IMG/VR virus record: IMGVR_UViG_3300044960_000842
Location: 1 to 40,523 of that record
Origin: a virus
Direction: 5' to 3' (one strand)
Length of the DNA: 40,523 nucleotides
The notes beneath the pieces were generated by a model, which saw only the letters and a list, made by a program, of their open reading frames with translations, was not told the origin of the DNA and searched no databases. Position numbers and translations under genes: made by a program. Positions 15,004-23,942 of this stretch are shown here, piece by piece (positions within the stretch are counted from its first letter, which is position 1; every line of letters begins with the position of its first letter).

Positions 15004-17511
15004 TCACAGATTGCGTCGCGCCCGCTCCATGGCACGCGCGGCGTCGGCCGCGATCTGGCCCTGGGCGTAGCGGAAGCTGTTCGCGTCCGGCGTCACGATG
15101 TTCATCACCACACTGACAGCCGGGCGTGCGTCGCGGGACGCGCCCACAGCGGCGACCTGAGCGCGGGAGAGCACCATCTCGCCACGCTGCAGGATGGCGG
15201 GCACCTCGTCCGCACGGAGCGCCGCACCGCCGCCCGCGATGCCGCCACGGTGCAGACGCGGTGCGCCCGCGAAGGCCAGCGCCGGGACGAGCCGCTGCGG
15301 CGCGGGAGCCCCTACCAGCCCGCCGGCATGGAAGATGCCCGACAGGATGCCGCCACCGCCGAACAGGGTGCCGAAGATGCCGCCGCCCGAGCCGCCGAAC
15401 GCATTGGCGAGCGGGCCGAGGATCGTGGAGCGGAGCGCGATGCGCGTGATGTCCGCCACCAGGCTGTCGGCGAGCGACTTGAAGTCGAGCTTGCCGGAAA
15501 CAACGAAGTCGGCGATGGCGTCCTCTGCGTTGCGGAACGCGCCGACCAGCGTGCTGCTGACGCCCTTGCCCCAGTCCATCGCCTCGGTGGCGTAGCGGGC
15601 CAGCTCGTCGCGCACCCCTGCCCAGCCGGTCGCCGCCTCCTCGGCAGCCACCTTGATCTCCTGACCGGCCTCGCGGCTCGCCGCAGCCGCCCGGCCGGCG
15701 GAGCCGCCCGCCTCAGCCGAGCCGCGTGCGCCACCACCGCCCGCGCTCGCCTCGCCGCCGATCGCTTCGAACGCCTCGTCGAGGCGCTCGGTCGCAGCTG
15801 CGGCCGCGTCCAGCTCGGTGTTCGCACCGGACAGCGCCTCACGAATGGCTGCCACCGACGCCAGCGGCGCGCCAGCCAGGTCCCGCATCGCGTCCGCCGT
15901 GGCGCGGGCATTGTCGGCAGCGCGGCGCGCCTCGTCCGCGAACTCGGTCAGGCCCAGGCCGGGGACGCGGAAGGCGTCCGCTTCGAAGGCGGCGGCGAAC
16001 GCTTCGCGCGCCGCAGCGCCCGCGCGCTCGGCCGCGCCCGCGAACTCGTTCTCGATGCGACCGAGATCGACGGTGGGCACAAGCGCGATCGTTCGCTCGA
16101 TCCCAACCGCAGCGAGGCCGGCGTTGACGCCGTCGAGGAGGCTATTGATCCCGCGCGCCGCGCCATTGAGCATGCGCTCGACGCCCGAGATCAGGGCATT
16201 CGCCGCGCGGATCGCGATGTCGCCCACGGCAGCGGGCAGCGCGTTCCAGATCGCCACCATGGCGTTGAACGCGCCCTGGAAGGTGTTGACGGCCCGGTTG
16301 CCGAAGCCGACCACGGCTTCGAGCGCGCTCTGCAGCGCCTCTGCGACGCTCGCCTTGATCCCGAGCCAGACGGCGGCGACACGGTTCCCCAGGACCTGGG
16401 CGAGCAGACCGATCCGGTCCCAGACCTCGCGGGCGACGTCGCCCAGGAGGTTGAGCGCTGCGCCGAAGCCGCCGGTCGCCTGGACGAGCCGCCCGAACTG
16501 GTAGATCAGCTCGCCCGCCGCGACGACCAGCGCGCCGATCCCGGTGCGGATCAGCGCGCCGCGCAGGAAGACAAGCGCAGTGGCGAGACCGCGGACAGAG
16601 ACGGCCGCCGCCACCATGCTGGCCACGAAGCGCCCGGCCATCAGCGCGACGAAGGCGGCGGCGATCGACGCCAGACGGCCGAGATTGTCGAACAGCAGCC
16701 GGATGGCCTGTCCTATCGGGCCGGTGGTGCGCGCCATCGCCGCGAGCGCGTCGGCGACGGCTTCGAGCGCGGGTGCGGCGGCCACGGCCAGCTGGTTCGA
16801 GATGCCGCGCCAGATCAGCCCGAGCCGCGACAGCGCGTCGTTGGTGCGCTCGATCTGGGCCGCATCGCTCTGCGACACCGCCACACCGAAGTCCCGCACG
16901 TCCTGCGTCGCCGTCCGCAACGTCGCCGTGTCGATGCGCAGGAAGGTCAGCGCCGCGCGCTCGCCGAACAGCTGCGAGGCGACAGCCGCCCGCTGCGCCT
17001 CGGGCACATAGCGGGCCAGCGCGTCCTGGATCGCGGCGATGCGCTGGTCGAGCGGCAGCTTCTGCAGCTGCTCAGCAGTGAGCCGCAGGCGCTGCAGAGC
17101 CTCGACCGCCGGGCCGGTCCCCGCCGCCGCCTGGCTGAGACGCCTGGTCAGCTGGATCGTCGCCTGCTCGATCTCGCCCATCGAGACGCCGGCCAGATCG
17201 CCGGCGCGCTCCAGCACCTGGATGCTCTCGACCGTGGTGCCGAGCGAGGCGGCGAGCTTCGCCTCGGCGTCGACGACCTGGAGGCCCGAGCGGATCATCG
17301 CCGCAGCGGTGGCGGCGAACGCGGCGGCGGCCGCCGTGGCGGCAATCTGCAGTCGGCGATAGAAGGCGGCGACGCGGGTGTTCGCGGCATCCATCTCGCG
17401 CGACAGCCGCCGCATGCTGCTCTCGCCCGCATCGCCGATGCCCTGCAGCTCGGCGCGCACCTCACGGCCGCCGACGACGGCCAGACGCACGGAGACGCGC
17501 TTCTCAGCCAT
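15004..17511 (-). CDS. Tail tape measure protein
   Basis: An 835-aa protein. The N-terminal coiled coil (REVRAELQGIGDAGESSMRR and on) is followed by an Ala-rich helix and a long helical body. Hydrophobic stretches lie near residues 260-340 (LASIAAAFVALMAGRFVASM and others), and a Gly-rich C-terminal part (GGSGGGIFGTLFGGGG) comes near 745-765. It sets tail length and is expected to enter the host envelope. The start ATG lies inside the stop region of the gpGT frame. Confidence 0.9.
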   Translation of the reverse strand: MAEKRVSVRLAVVGGREVRAELQGIGDAGESSMRRLSREMDAANTRVAAFYRRLQIAATAAAAAFAATAAAMIRSGLQVVDAEAKLAASLGTTVESIQVLERAGDLAGVSMGEIEQATIQLTRRLSQAAAGTGPAVEALQRLRLTAEQLQKLPLDQRIAAIQDALARYVPEAQRAAVASQLFGERAALTFLRIDTATLRTATQDVRDFGVAVSQSDAAQIERTNDALSRLGLIWRGISNQLAVAAAPALEAVADALAAMARTTGPIGQAIRLLFDNLGRLASIAAAFVALMAGRFVASMVAAAVSVRGLATALVFLRGALIRTGIGALVVAAGELIYQFGRLVQATGGFGAALNLLGDVAREVWDRIGLLAQVLGNRVAAVWLGIKASVAEALQSALEAVVGFGNRAVNTFQGAFNAMVAIWNALPAAVGDIAIRAANALISGVERMLNGAARGINSLLDGVNAGLAAVGIERTIALVPTVDLGRIENEFAGAAERAGAAAREAFAAAFEADAFRVPGLGLTEFADEARRAADNARATADAMRDLAGAPLASVAAIREALSGANTELDAAAAATERLDEAFEAIGGEASAGGGGARGSAEAGGSAGRAAAASREAGQEIKVAAEEAATGWAGVRDELARYATEAMDWGKGVSSTLVGAFRNAEDAIADFVVSGKLDFKSLADSLVADITRIALRSTILGPLANAFGGSGGGIFGTLFGGGGILSGIFHAGGLVGAPAPQRLVPALAFAGAPRLHRGGIAGGGAALRADEVPAILQRGEMVLSRAQVAAVGASRDARPAVSVVMNIVTPDANSFRYAQGQIAADAARAMERARRNL

Positions 17512-18171
17512 CCTGTTCAGCCCTGATCTGTGCGTTCATCCCGCGCACCATCATCGCCTCGATCTCCGGGAGGAGCTCGGCGCAGATGAGCGTGTTGAGC
17601 CCGAGGGCCTCGGCGACAGCGAGCGCAGCCGTCATGTCGAGGCCGAGGACCGCGCCAGGGATGACGCGCAGCTGGCCCGTCAGCCGCAGAGCCAGGTCCC
17701 AGACCTGCCAGCCCTCGACCGTGACGGGACGGTTCAGGACGGCGGGACACTCGCTGCAGGTGCCTCGACACGATCGGCAGTACTGGTCGCCCCCGTTGAA
17801 ATGCCACTCGGCGAGGGCGCGAATTCGTTTTTTTCCTCTTCCAGCAGCAGACCCTTCGAGACGTAGCGCAGCTGGAAGTTCTCGAACAGCGGGAGGATGT
17901 CGAGCAGCGCATCGACCGCTTCCGGCGTGACCGGCACCGGGTTGCCCTCGGCGTCTCCGACGCCCTCCCAGTCCTCGACCACGAGCCGCGCCAGCGCCTT
18001 GGCCATCACCACCGCGATGGTTTCCTTCGAAGCGCCGTCCGGCAGACTGGCGACCGCAGGATCGCTGCGCGCGGCGGCCATGAGCGCGGTGGTCAGCGGC
18101 GCGACGCGCAGGCGCACCCCGTGGCCGAGATCGAGCCAGCGCGGCTCGCGAGAGAGATCGAGACGGATCAT
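17504..18171 (-). CDS. Tail assembly chaperone fusion gpGT, made by -1 frameshift
   Basis: The upstream protein reads 115 codons to the heptamer A AAA AAC (17833-17827) in exact X XXY YYZ phase. Slipping back one base opens a frame of 107 codons ending at 17504. That frame begins RIRALAEWHFNGGDQYC, has CxxC-x3-CxxC (a zinc-ribbon-like knot) and continues with VEGWQVWDLALRLTG and a long helix. Total length is about 222 aa. Lambda-like phages need a fixed ratio of G and GT to load the tape measure protein. The second frame has no start of its own at its beginning, so the fusion is the natural reading. Confidence 0.85.
17734..18171 (-). CDS. Tail assembly chaperone gpG
   Basis: A 145-aa unshifted product. 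The N-terminus (MIRLDLSREPRWLDLGHGVR) and the helical body (ETIAVVMAKALARLVVEDWEG) match small tail chaperones preceding tape measure genes. The last 30 residues after the slippery site (Pro/Ser/Ala-rich) are low in complexity, as expected for the tail of an unshifted product. Confidence 0.8.
   Translation of the reverse strand: MIRLDLSREPRWLDLGHGVRLRVAPLTTALMAAARSDPAVASLPDGASKETIAVVMAKALARLVVEDWEGVGDAEGNPVPVTPEAVDALLDILPLFENFQLRYVSKGLLLEEEKNEFAPSPSGISTGATSTADRVEAPAASVPPS
17827..17833 (-). promoter_or_regulatory. -1 ribosomal frameshift slippery site A AAA AAC
   Basis: On the minus strand, seven A's followed by C, read as GAA AAA AAC in the G frame, give the canonical A_AAA_AAC heptamer. It precedes a long open -1 frame. 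Confidence 0.85.
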
Positions 18172-18178
18172 GGAGGCC

Positions 18179-19450
18179 TCAGGCGTAGCTGGTGACGTCG
18201 TTCAGGAGACGAGCGCGCAGCATGGTGTCCTCGTCGTCGTCGAAGGCGGCGCGCCAGTCGAAGCTCGCCTCGACGCCGCCGGGCCCGGAGACGGCATACT
18301 TCGGCTTGGGCAGAAAGACGCGCGGCAGCTCGAAGCGCAGCTCATAGCCCTCGGGGAAGGTGAAGCCGTACTCAAGGGCGACGGGATCGCCATTGGCGGC
18401 CTCGGTCACCAGCGTCGTGCCGTCGAAGCGCACCGACATCGAGCCCTCGGCGGAGGCGAAGGTCGGATCGGCCGCCTCGATCTTGCCGTCCTCGCGAATG
18501 ACCCGCACCCGCTCCAGGTTGTTGGAGAAGGTGAGGCTGCCGCCGGTGACGCCGGCCAGCGGCGTCCCGCCGCGCCGAATGAAGCCGCGCCCTTGGCTGA
18601 ACCGCCGCAGCGAGTAGGCGCTCGGGCTCGCGTCGATCGTGGCGGCGAATTTCTCTTCGCCCTGGGCCACAAGCTGCAGGCGGGCGTTCGCCGGCCCTTC
18701 CTGGCCCATCTCGAAGTTCAGGCTCTCCGCCACCGTGCCGAGATGGCGGAAGAAGACCGGCGTCACCAGCTGCGGGTGGCCGATCTCGATCGTGTAGCTC
18801 GGGATGTCGTCCGCGCCGCTCTCCCAGACATGCGAGTAGCCGCCGCCCGTCAGCGTCGGCCCGGACACGGTCGCCGCCGAAGCCGCGATGGTGAAGGCGT
18901 TGCCGGTCGGCCCTGCGGTGTCGAACTCGATCGCCAGCCTCTGCGTGGCCGGCGGCCGGGAGTAGGTACACTTCGACACCTCGACGTCGGCCGAGGCGTT
19001 GAGGTCGGAGACCAGCTGGTCCACCGTCTGCGTCACCGTGCCCTGGATCTGCGTCTGGTTGCCGGACGGCGTGCCGGCGACGAAGGTCCACACCGTGCCG
19101 TTCAGGGTGATCGTGGCGCCGGGCGATGGGTTGGCGGCGAACGTGATCGAGCCGGTCGCCTTCACCGTCGTCGTCACCGGATCGCCGAACAGGGCGGTGA
19201 GCCAGAAGCCGGTGCCGCGCAGATCGAGGGGAATGTCGAGCTGGCCCTCGTCGGTGATGAGGCCGCGATACGGGTCCTGGGCGTTGCGCCCGCGACCGAG
19301 GAGCGGATCGTCGCCGAGCGGCTGGGCCGAGGAGAGATCGGTCGATTTGAAGTCGAGGCTCCGATAGCCGGACAGCGGCGCCACCCCATAGCTCGTTTCG
19401 CGGCAAGCCTTCAGCGTGGCGTCGGCGCCGTAGGCGCGCACCTTGGGCAT
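18179..19450 (-). CDS. Major tail tube protein
   Basis: A 423-aa protein (MPKVRAYGADATLK...). Beta-rich N- and C-terminal parts have the tube pattern YRGLITDEGQLDIPLDLRGT and SHVWESGADDIPSYTIEIGH. Between them, residues about 100-190 form an inserted domain beginning SITFAANPSPGATITLNGT, which makes the protein longer than typical tube subunits (about 200-320 aa). The insert probably projects from the tube surface. Place between the tail terminator and G genes fits. Confidence 0.85.
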   Translation of the reverse strand: MPKVRAYGADATLKACRETSYGVAPLSGYRSLDFKSTDLSSAQPLGDDPLLGRGRNAQDPYRGLITDEGQLDIPLDLRGTGFWLTALFGDPVTTTVKATGSITFAANPSPGATITLNGTVWTFVAGTPSGNQTQIQGTVTQTVDQLVSDLNASADVEVSKCTYSRPPATQRLAIEFDTAGPTGNAFTIAASAATVSGPTLTGGGYSHVWESGADDIPSYTIEIGHPQLVTPVFFRHLGTVAESLNFEMGQEGPANARLQLVAQGEEKFAATIDASPSAYSLRRFSQGRGFIRRGGTPLAGVTGGSLTFSNNLERVRVIREDGKIEAADPTFASAEGSMSVRFDGTTLVTEAANGDPVALEYGFTFPEGYELRFELPRVFLPKPKYAVSGPGGVEASFDWRAAFDDDEDTMLRARLLNDVTSYA

Positions 19451-19474
19451 GGCTAACTCCTTGCGTTGGGCAGG

Positions 19475-19906
19475 TCAGTGGTCAAGTGGATCGCTCACCA
19501 GGTACTCGACGACGACCACGAGCCTGGCGGTGAGGATCGGAACGGCACCCTCGATGGCCAGCGCGCCGGTCTCGGGCGCGGCCGGCGTCAGGTTCTCGGC
19601 AAGGCCGCCGAGCGAAGGGTCGATCTTGAGCGCCGCGCCGATGTCGCCGAGCAGGGCATCCAGCGTCGTCTCGCTGCCGCCGTCCGGGTCGCGCTGTACA
19701 TAGGCCTCGATCTCGACCCGGTGGCTGTAGAACTCGGTGCGCGGGTTTAGCGTCACGTCCGGTTCGCCTGGCTCGCCGTCGCGCAGGATGACGAGCCCTT
19801 CCGCCGGCACCCGCTCCGGCAGAACCTCGTTGCGGCGGACCTTCGCGGTCAGAGCGTTGTCGAGCGTCGCGAAGAGCGCCGCCAGAATGTCTTCGCGCCG
19901 GGACAT
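19475..19906 (-). CDS. Tail terminator (gpU-like)
   Basis: A 143-aa protein opening REDILAALFATLDNAL with a beta-rich core (TEFYSHRVEIEAYV) and a C-terminal strand LTARLVVVVEYLVSDPLD. This layout is common to tail terminators of siphophages. It overlaps the DUF6441 gene by one base. Family assignment rests on layout and gene position. Confidence 0.7.
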   Translation of the reverse strand: MSRREDILAALFATLDNALTAKVRRNEVLPERVPAEGLVILRDGEPGEPDVTLNPRTEFYSHRVEIEAYVQRDPDGGSETTLDALLGDIGAALKIDPSLGGLAENLTPAAPETGALAIEGAVPILTARLVVVVEYLVSDPLDH

Positions 19907-20562
19907 CAGCGGCTCCCTCCATCGCCGGACACCCAGTTGCGGACGACGAGACCCGGCAGCCGCTCCTGCCAGCGGAGCACGGCGCCTGCAACGTCGAGCC
20001 GCTTCCGGAAGGTCACCTGCGGCACCAGAATGAAGACCGGCACGGTCACCAGACCGCGTCCGCTGCGCAGGGCCGACGCGCTCGCCCGAGCGAAGCCGCC
20101 GCGCTGGCCGCTCCTCGCGCGCATCTCGGCCACCAGCAGCGACGGCGCGCCGCGACGGTAGACGAAGCGCAGTCGCTGGCCCGTGCGTCGCTCCCAGCCG
20201 CCTGGCGTGATCTTCCGGCCGCCATCGCCGTATCGCCCGGCCGCCTCGGTCGGGATCGCCAGGAAGAAGCCCTTGGCCGACCGGATCGTGGCGCCTTCCT
20301 CATAGATGCGAATGATGCCGGGCGCCTTGGACCAGACCAGACCGGCAGCGCGGATACTGTTCTGCCCCTTCGGGAACATCTCGGAGCGCCACGTCCGGGC
20401 GAGCCGCGCGCCGAGCCCCCCACTCGCGATCTGCGCTCGCAGCTCCGCCTTGAGCCCGTCGGTCGCCTCCCGCACACCTCCCGTCACCGCCCGCTCGGCG
20501 GCCTGGATCTGCTCGACCATGATGCGACCGAAGTCGCCGATGATCGCGGCGGACAGCCTCAT
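19906..20562 (-). CDS. DUF6441 family tail completion protein (gpZ-like position)
   Basis: A 218-aa protein with WSKAPGIIRIYEEGATIRSA, GFFLAIPTEAAG and RLRFVYRRGAPSLLVAEM, phrases I recognise from the DUF6441 family of alphaproteobacterial phages. It lies between the head-tail connector and the tail terminator, the place of lambda Z, so it should help join tails to heads. Confidence 0.8.
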   Translation of the reverse strand: MRLSAAIIGDFGRIMVEQIQAAERAVTGGVREATDGLKAELRAQIASGGLGARLARTWRSEMFPKGQNSIRAAGLVWSKAPGIIRIYEEGATIRSAKGFFLAIPTEAAGRYGDGGRKITPGGWERRTGQRLRFVYRRGAPSLLVAEMRARSGQRGGFARASASALRSGRGLVTVPVFILVPQVTFRKRLDVAGAVLRWQERLPGLVVRNWVSGDGGSR

Positions 20563-20873
20563 ACCTGCGCCAGCTCCGCCGTCCAGACGAGACGCTCGCC
20601 GTCGCGCACCGGCTCGCCCTGCACCACGAAGCTGTCGCCGTCGATGTCGAAGACATCGCCCTGCGCGAGCGTCGCCACCTCGGCCGTGCGCACCTCGACC
20701 ACGCTGGCAGCAGCGACGAGGCGCGTCTCGCCGAAGCCTCCGATGCGGTCCGGCCGGCGCAGGACGATCCGCACCGTCACCGGTGCGCCCGTCCCGCCCG
20801 GCTGCCAGACAGCATCCCGCGCGAGGTTCGGATCGGCGAACAGATCGTCGATCGCCTCCGCGAAGACGCTCAT
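20559..20873 (-). CDS. Head-tail connector (FII-like)
   Basis: A 104-aa protein (MSVFAEAIDDLFADPNLARD...) with a short N-terminal helix and a compact beta-barrel-like core (VRIVLRRPDR, GDVFDIDGDSFVVQGEPV, RLVWTAEL). It overlaps the DUF6441 gene by 4 bp and starts just after the capsid stop. This agrees with lambda FII-type joining proteins. Confidence 0.7.
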   Translation of the reverse strand: MSVFAEAIDDLFADPNLARDAVWQPGGTGAPVTVRIVLRRPDRIGGFGETRLVAAASVVEVRTAEVATLAQGDVFDIDGDSFVVQGEPVRDGERLVWTAELAQV

Positions 20874-20875
20874 GG

Positions 20876-21898
20876 TCAGTTGCTGGAGTAGATGCGCACC
20901 GCGAGCCTCGGCCGCTTGTTGACCGGCAGGATCGACGCCTCGGTCTTCACCTCGATCACGGAGCCGTCGGGCCGGGCAAGCTGCCGGGCGTAGATCGGCA
21001 GACCGACCGTGTTGACCGTCTCGATCAGGTTGGCCGGCGCGCCGTAGGTGACGAAGGTGTCGGTCGTGCCGAGCGGGAAGGCGATGCCGTCGTTCGCGGG
21101 GACGAGCTTCTCGGTGGCGCCGGTCGAGAGCGTGACGGTGGCGTTGTACTCCTCGAACATCACGCCGGCGAACGGGAAGCGCTGGCGCGTGTCCTCGCGC
21201 AGCGGCTGCGCGCCCGTGGAAGCGTAGTACTTGTACGCCTCCTCGACCTTCGGGTGGCTGATCAGCTTGTCGAAGAACTCCGGGCTGACCAGCGCATGCA
21301 CCCCGGTCATGCTCTCTCCCTTGAGCTCCTCCTCGATCTTGCGCAGCACCTCGCGCACCTTCGCCTGGACGTTGGTCGCGTTGGTGCCCAGCACGAAGTC
21401 CACAGTGATCTGCGTGAGGCCGAACTCGGTGAAGTAGTTGTAGAGCGTGGTCCCGGCGCCGTCCTTGACGGTGCCGCGCAGCGCGTTGATCTCCATGTAC
21501 TCGCGCGTCTGCGCGTGCTTCACCCGCATGCGGGTGAGCTTCCGCTCCATCACCGTCGCGAGCGGATCGGCGGCGTCGGCGACGCCGAAGCCGCGCACGC
21601 CCTGGATGTCCTGCGGCGTGATCACGTCGTCGTGCGGAATCCACGGCACGATGAACGACCGCATGGAGCGCGTGTCGCGGTTGGCGACGGTGGCCGGCCC
21701 GCCGAGCGGCACGGTCGGCAGCAGGTTCAGCACACCCTCTGCCTGCTCGATGACGACGGAGCGCTGGGTGATGCCCTCGAACCGGAACAGACCGATCTGG
21801 CCCAGGCGCGTGTAGACGTTGGGCAGGATGTTGATGGCCTGCGTCATCTCGGCAAGCGAGTAGCCGCCGGCGTCGAACGGATTGATCATGGCGACCAT
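20876..21898 (-). CDS. Major capsid protein (lambda E family)
   Basis: A 340-aa protein. Start chosen at 21898 because AAGGAGG lies 8-13 bases upstream. The frame continues open further upstream without one. It begins MVAMINPFDAGGYSLAEMTQ and contains FRFEGITQRSVVIEQ and KKYYAST-like and EVKTEASILPVNKRPRLAVR segments typical of the gpE family (HK97 fold). It forms the capsid lattice together with the D-like decoration protein encoded next to it. Confidence 0.9.
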   Translation of the reverse strand: MVAMINPFDAGGYSLAEMTQAINILPNVYTRLGQIGLFRFEGITQRSVVIEQAEGVLNLLPTVPLGGPATVANRDTRSMRSFIVPWIPHDDVITPQDIQGVRGFGVADAADPLATVMERKLTRMRVKHAQTREYMEINALRGTVKDGAGTTLYNYFTEFGLTQITVDFVLGTNATNVQAKVREVLRKIEEELKGESMTGVHALVSPEFFDKLISHPKVEEAYKYYASTGAQPLREDTRQRFPFAGVMFEEYNATVTLSTGATEKLVPANDGIAFPLGTTDTFVTYGAPANLIETVNTVGLPIYARQLARPDGSVIEVKTEASILPVNKRPRLAVRIYSSN

Positions 21899-21935
21899 CG
21901 GTCGGACCTCCTTCAGATAGGAACGGGAACGATGC

Positions 21936-22325
21936 TCAGGCGGCGTCGCGCGGAACGATGCCGGCGTCGACCAGCTGACTGTGCTTGGCAGCGATCTCCG
22001 GCTCGTCATCCACGTCAGCGTTGAAGACGAGCGCCGCCTTGGACACGATGACGGGCCCGCGGACGACCGCCACGCCCTTCGCGTTGCCGCCCGTCGCGTC
22101 GACCGCCTCGAGCAGCACGGCGGTCGCGATCTCCGCTCCGAGGTCGGCGGGGACCTGGACGTCCGGCGACAGCCGGTAGATGCCGGACGCGGTGATCTTC
22201 CCGAGCACCGAGCCGAGCGCGTAGTTCGTCCCGGCCTTGAGGGTGACCGTCTCCCGGCAATAGTTCGGGTTGAGCTCGTACTTGAGCAGATCGCCCAGCG
22301 TGGGCGCCTTGGTCAGAACAGGCAT
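21936..22325 (-). CDS. Head decoration protein (lambda D family)
   Basis: A 129-aa protein. It opens with a Pro-containing arm (APTLGDLLKYELNPNYCRET) and continues with the beta-rich gpD core: ALGSVLGKITASGIYR and EIATAVLLEAVDATGGN. It should bind as trimers on the expanded capsid and stabilise it. Confidence 0.9.
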   Translation of the reverse strand: MPVLTKAPTLGDLLKYELNPNYCRETVTLKAGTNYALGSVLGKITASGIYRLSPDVQVPADLGAEIATAVLLEAVDATGGNAKGVAVVRGPVIVSKAALVFNADVDDEPEIAAKHSQLVDAGIVPRDAA

Positions 22326-22340
22326 GACAGTTGCTCCTTG

Positions 22341-22709
22341 TCAGTGCTGTGCAGCGGCCGCCGCGCGCTCGCGCGCACGCCGGACGATCGGGCTCTCCGA
22401 CGGATTGTCGGCGGCCGGATTCCTCTTCGCGATGACGAGCGCGCTCGCCTCGGCACGCGCGGCGAGGCTGTCGAGCACGGAGCGGCGCAGCGCGTGGGCG
22501 CTGATGCCGCGCCGGATCGCGTCCGCCGCGTCCACCGCGACGCCGAGACGGTGCGCCTGTGCGGCCACCTCGGCGATCTCCGCTGCGGCGGCGCGCGCAG
22601 CCTCGTCCGGCGCTTCCGGCGCTGGCGCGATCGCGGCGGCCTCCTGCGACGGCTCCTCCTGCTCGACCTCCATCTTCGGAACGTCGTCAGGCTCGATCGG
22701 ATCGATCAT
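22341..22709 (-). CDS. Nested scaffold protein (Nu3-like), internal start
   Basis: A 122-aa product from ATG 22709, with AGGAGA 5-10 bases upstream inside the protease gene. It begins MIDPIEPDDVPKMEVEQEEP and is almost entirely acidic/Ala-rich helix ending in RRARERAAAAAQH. The same in-frame nesting is known for lambda C/Nu3. The strong internal ribosome site makes separate expression likely. Confidence 0.65.
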   Translation of the reverse strand: MIDPIEPDDVPKMEVEQEEPSQEAAAIAPAPEAPDEAARAAAAEIAEVAAQAHRLGVAVDAADAIRRGISAHALRRSVLDSLAARAEASALVIAKRNPAADNPSESPIVRRARERAAAAAQH

Positions 22710-23597
22710 CCTCAGTCTCCTGCCTTTGGCTTGGGTGGCGGAACTGCGCCGCCGGGATGGCGACGCAAGGGCGGCGGTCATGTCGGAGAGCGCGGTCTCG
22801 ACGGTGCCGATGCGGTCGGCCAGACCGATCGAGACGCCTGCGCGGCCGCGATAGACGGCTGCCTCGGTGGCGCGCACAGCGTCTGGCGACATCCTGCGGT
22901 TGCGCGCAACCAGGTCGACCAGCTCGAGGTAGAGCGCGTCGACGTCCTCCTGGATCGCCGCGCGCGCCGGATCGGACAGAGGCTGGTGCGGATTGCCGTC
23001 GATCTTGTGCTCGCCGGCGTACACGAAGGTCCACGACAGCCCGGCCTGGCTGTCGGCACCGCTCTGGTCGAGGTGCGCGGCGAGGATGCCGACCGAGCCG
23101 ACTTCGCCGGTCCGGGTGACGTAGATGCGCTCTGCCGCGCTGGCGATGGCGTAGGCCGCCGACGTCGCGCTGTCGCTCGCTACCGCCCACACCGGCTTGT
23201 CCGCAGCGCGGCGAAGCGAGACCAGGCGGTCGACCAGGTCGAACATGCCGGCGACTTCGCCGCCAGGCGAGTCGATCTCCATGACCACGCCGCGCACCGA
23301 CGGGTCGGCGAGCGCGGCCTCGAACGTCTCGCCGAGCTCGCCGTACGTCGACGCGCCGAACAACGCGGTCAGCCAGTCGCCGCGCGCCACCAGCGGCCCC
23401 ACCACCGGCACCACGGCGATGCTGTTGTCGGCGACGGCATAGCCACGCCTCGGCAGCGGCTCGCCGTCGCGCACCGGCAGCATGGCCGGCTGGGCCTCGA
23501 CCAGACGTCCAGCCGCAAGCAGCGCGTCGAGCGCGCGCGGCGCAATCGCCAGAGGCCGGCCGGAGAGCCGACCGAGCAGCGGTACAGAAGTCGTCAT
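22341..23597 (-). CDS. S49/ClpP-class capsid maturation protease (lambda C-like)
   Basis: A 418-aa protein. The N-terminal ~290 residues form an SppA-like serine protease domain: IDSPGGEVAG (108-117), nucleophile region SDSATSAAYA (S146) and the catalytic Lys region GEHKIDGNPHQPLSD (K198). The remaining ~120 residues are Glu/Ala-rich and helical, the scaffold part, which can also be made alone from an internal start. The enzyme cleaves the scaffold and portal/capsid proteins during head maturation. Confidence 0.9.
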   Translation of the reverse strand: MTTSVPLLGRLSGRPLAIAPRALDALLAAGRLVEAQPAMLPVRDGEPLPRRGYAVADNSIAVVPVVGPLVARGDWLTALFGASTYGELGETFEAALADPSVRGVVMEIDSPGGEVAGMFDLVDRLVSLRRAADKPVWAVASDSATSAAYAIASAAERIYVTRTGEVGSVGILAAHLDQSGADSQAGLSWTFVYAGEHKIDGNPHQPLSDPARAAIQEDVDALYLELVDLVARNRRMSPDAVRATEAAVYRGRAGVSIGLADRIGTVETALSDMTAALASPSRRRSSATQAKGRRLRMIDPIEPDDVPKMEVEQEEPSQEAAAIAPAPEAPDEAARAAAAEIAEVAAQAHRLGVAVDAADAIRRGISAHALRRSVLDSLAARAEASALVIAKRNPAADNPSESPIVRRARERAAAAAQH

Positions 23598-23603
23598 GGG
23601 ACC

Positions 23604-23942
23604 TCACACGGGCAAGCGGGAGCGGACGTCGCGGGCGATGGACGCCAGGTCGACCACCACCTCGACGGCTCCCTTCCGAGCGCTGACGACGTCCTGGCTC
23701 GCAGTCTGCGACGGCGACGTCCCGATCAGCGCGGCCGCGCGCGAGATCGGCACCCCCGCCGCCTGAAGACAGACCAATGCGCCCAGATGCACGGCATCGC
23801 GCAGCGTGTAGTCGCGTCCCACACCGCAGCGCGTCCCGTGGACCGGCGTGAACTGCCCCCGCTCGATCCACTGATGCAGCCGCGCCGGACTGATGCCCAC
23901 CGCCGCGCAGACGTCGGCGATGGCGAAGGTGCGCTCCGTCAT
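23604..23942 (-). CDS. MerR-like helix-turn-helix protein inside the head gene cluster
   Basis: A 112-aa protein. FAIADVCAAVGISPARLHQW, then IERGQFTP and the wing-like CGVGRDYTLRDAVHLGALVC resemble the winged-helix DNA-binding domain of MerR/excisionase-type proteins. The tail is a short helix. It starts by TGATG overlap with the portal stop and ends 7 bp before the protease gene, so it is fully embedded in the morphogenesis operon. A late-gene regulator or DNA-packaging accessory role is possible. No effector domain is present. Confidence 0.7.
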   Translation of the reverse strand: MTERTFAIADVCAAVGISPARLHQWIERGQFTPVHGTRCGVGRDYTLRDAVHLGALVCLQAAGVPISRAAALIGTSPSQTASQDVVSARKGAVEVVVDLASIARDVRSRLPV

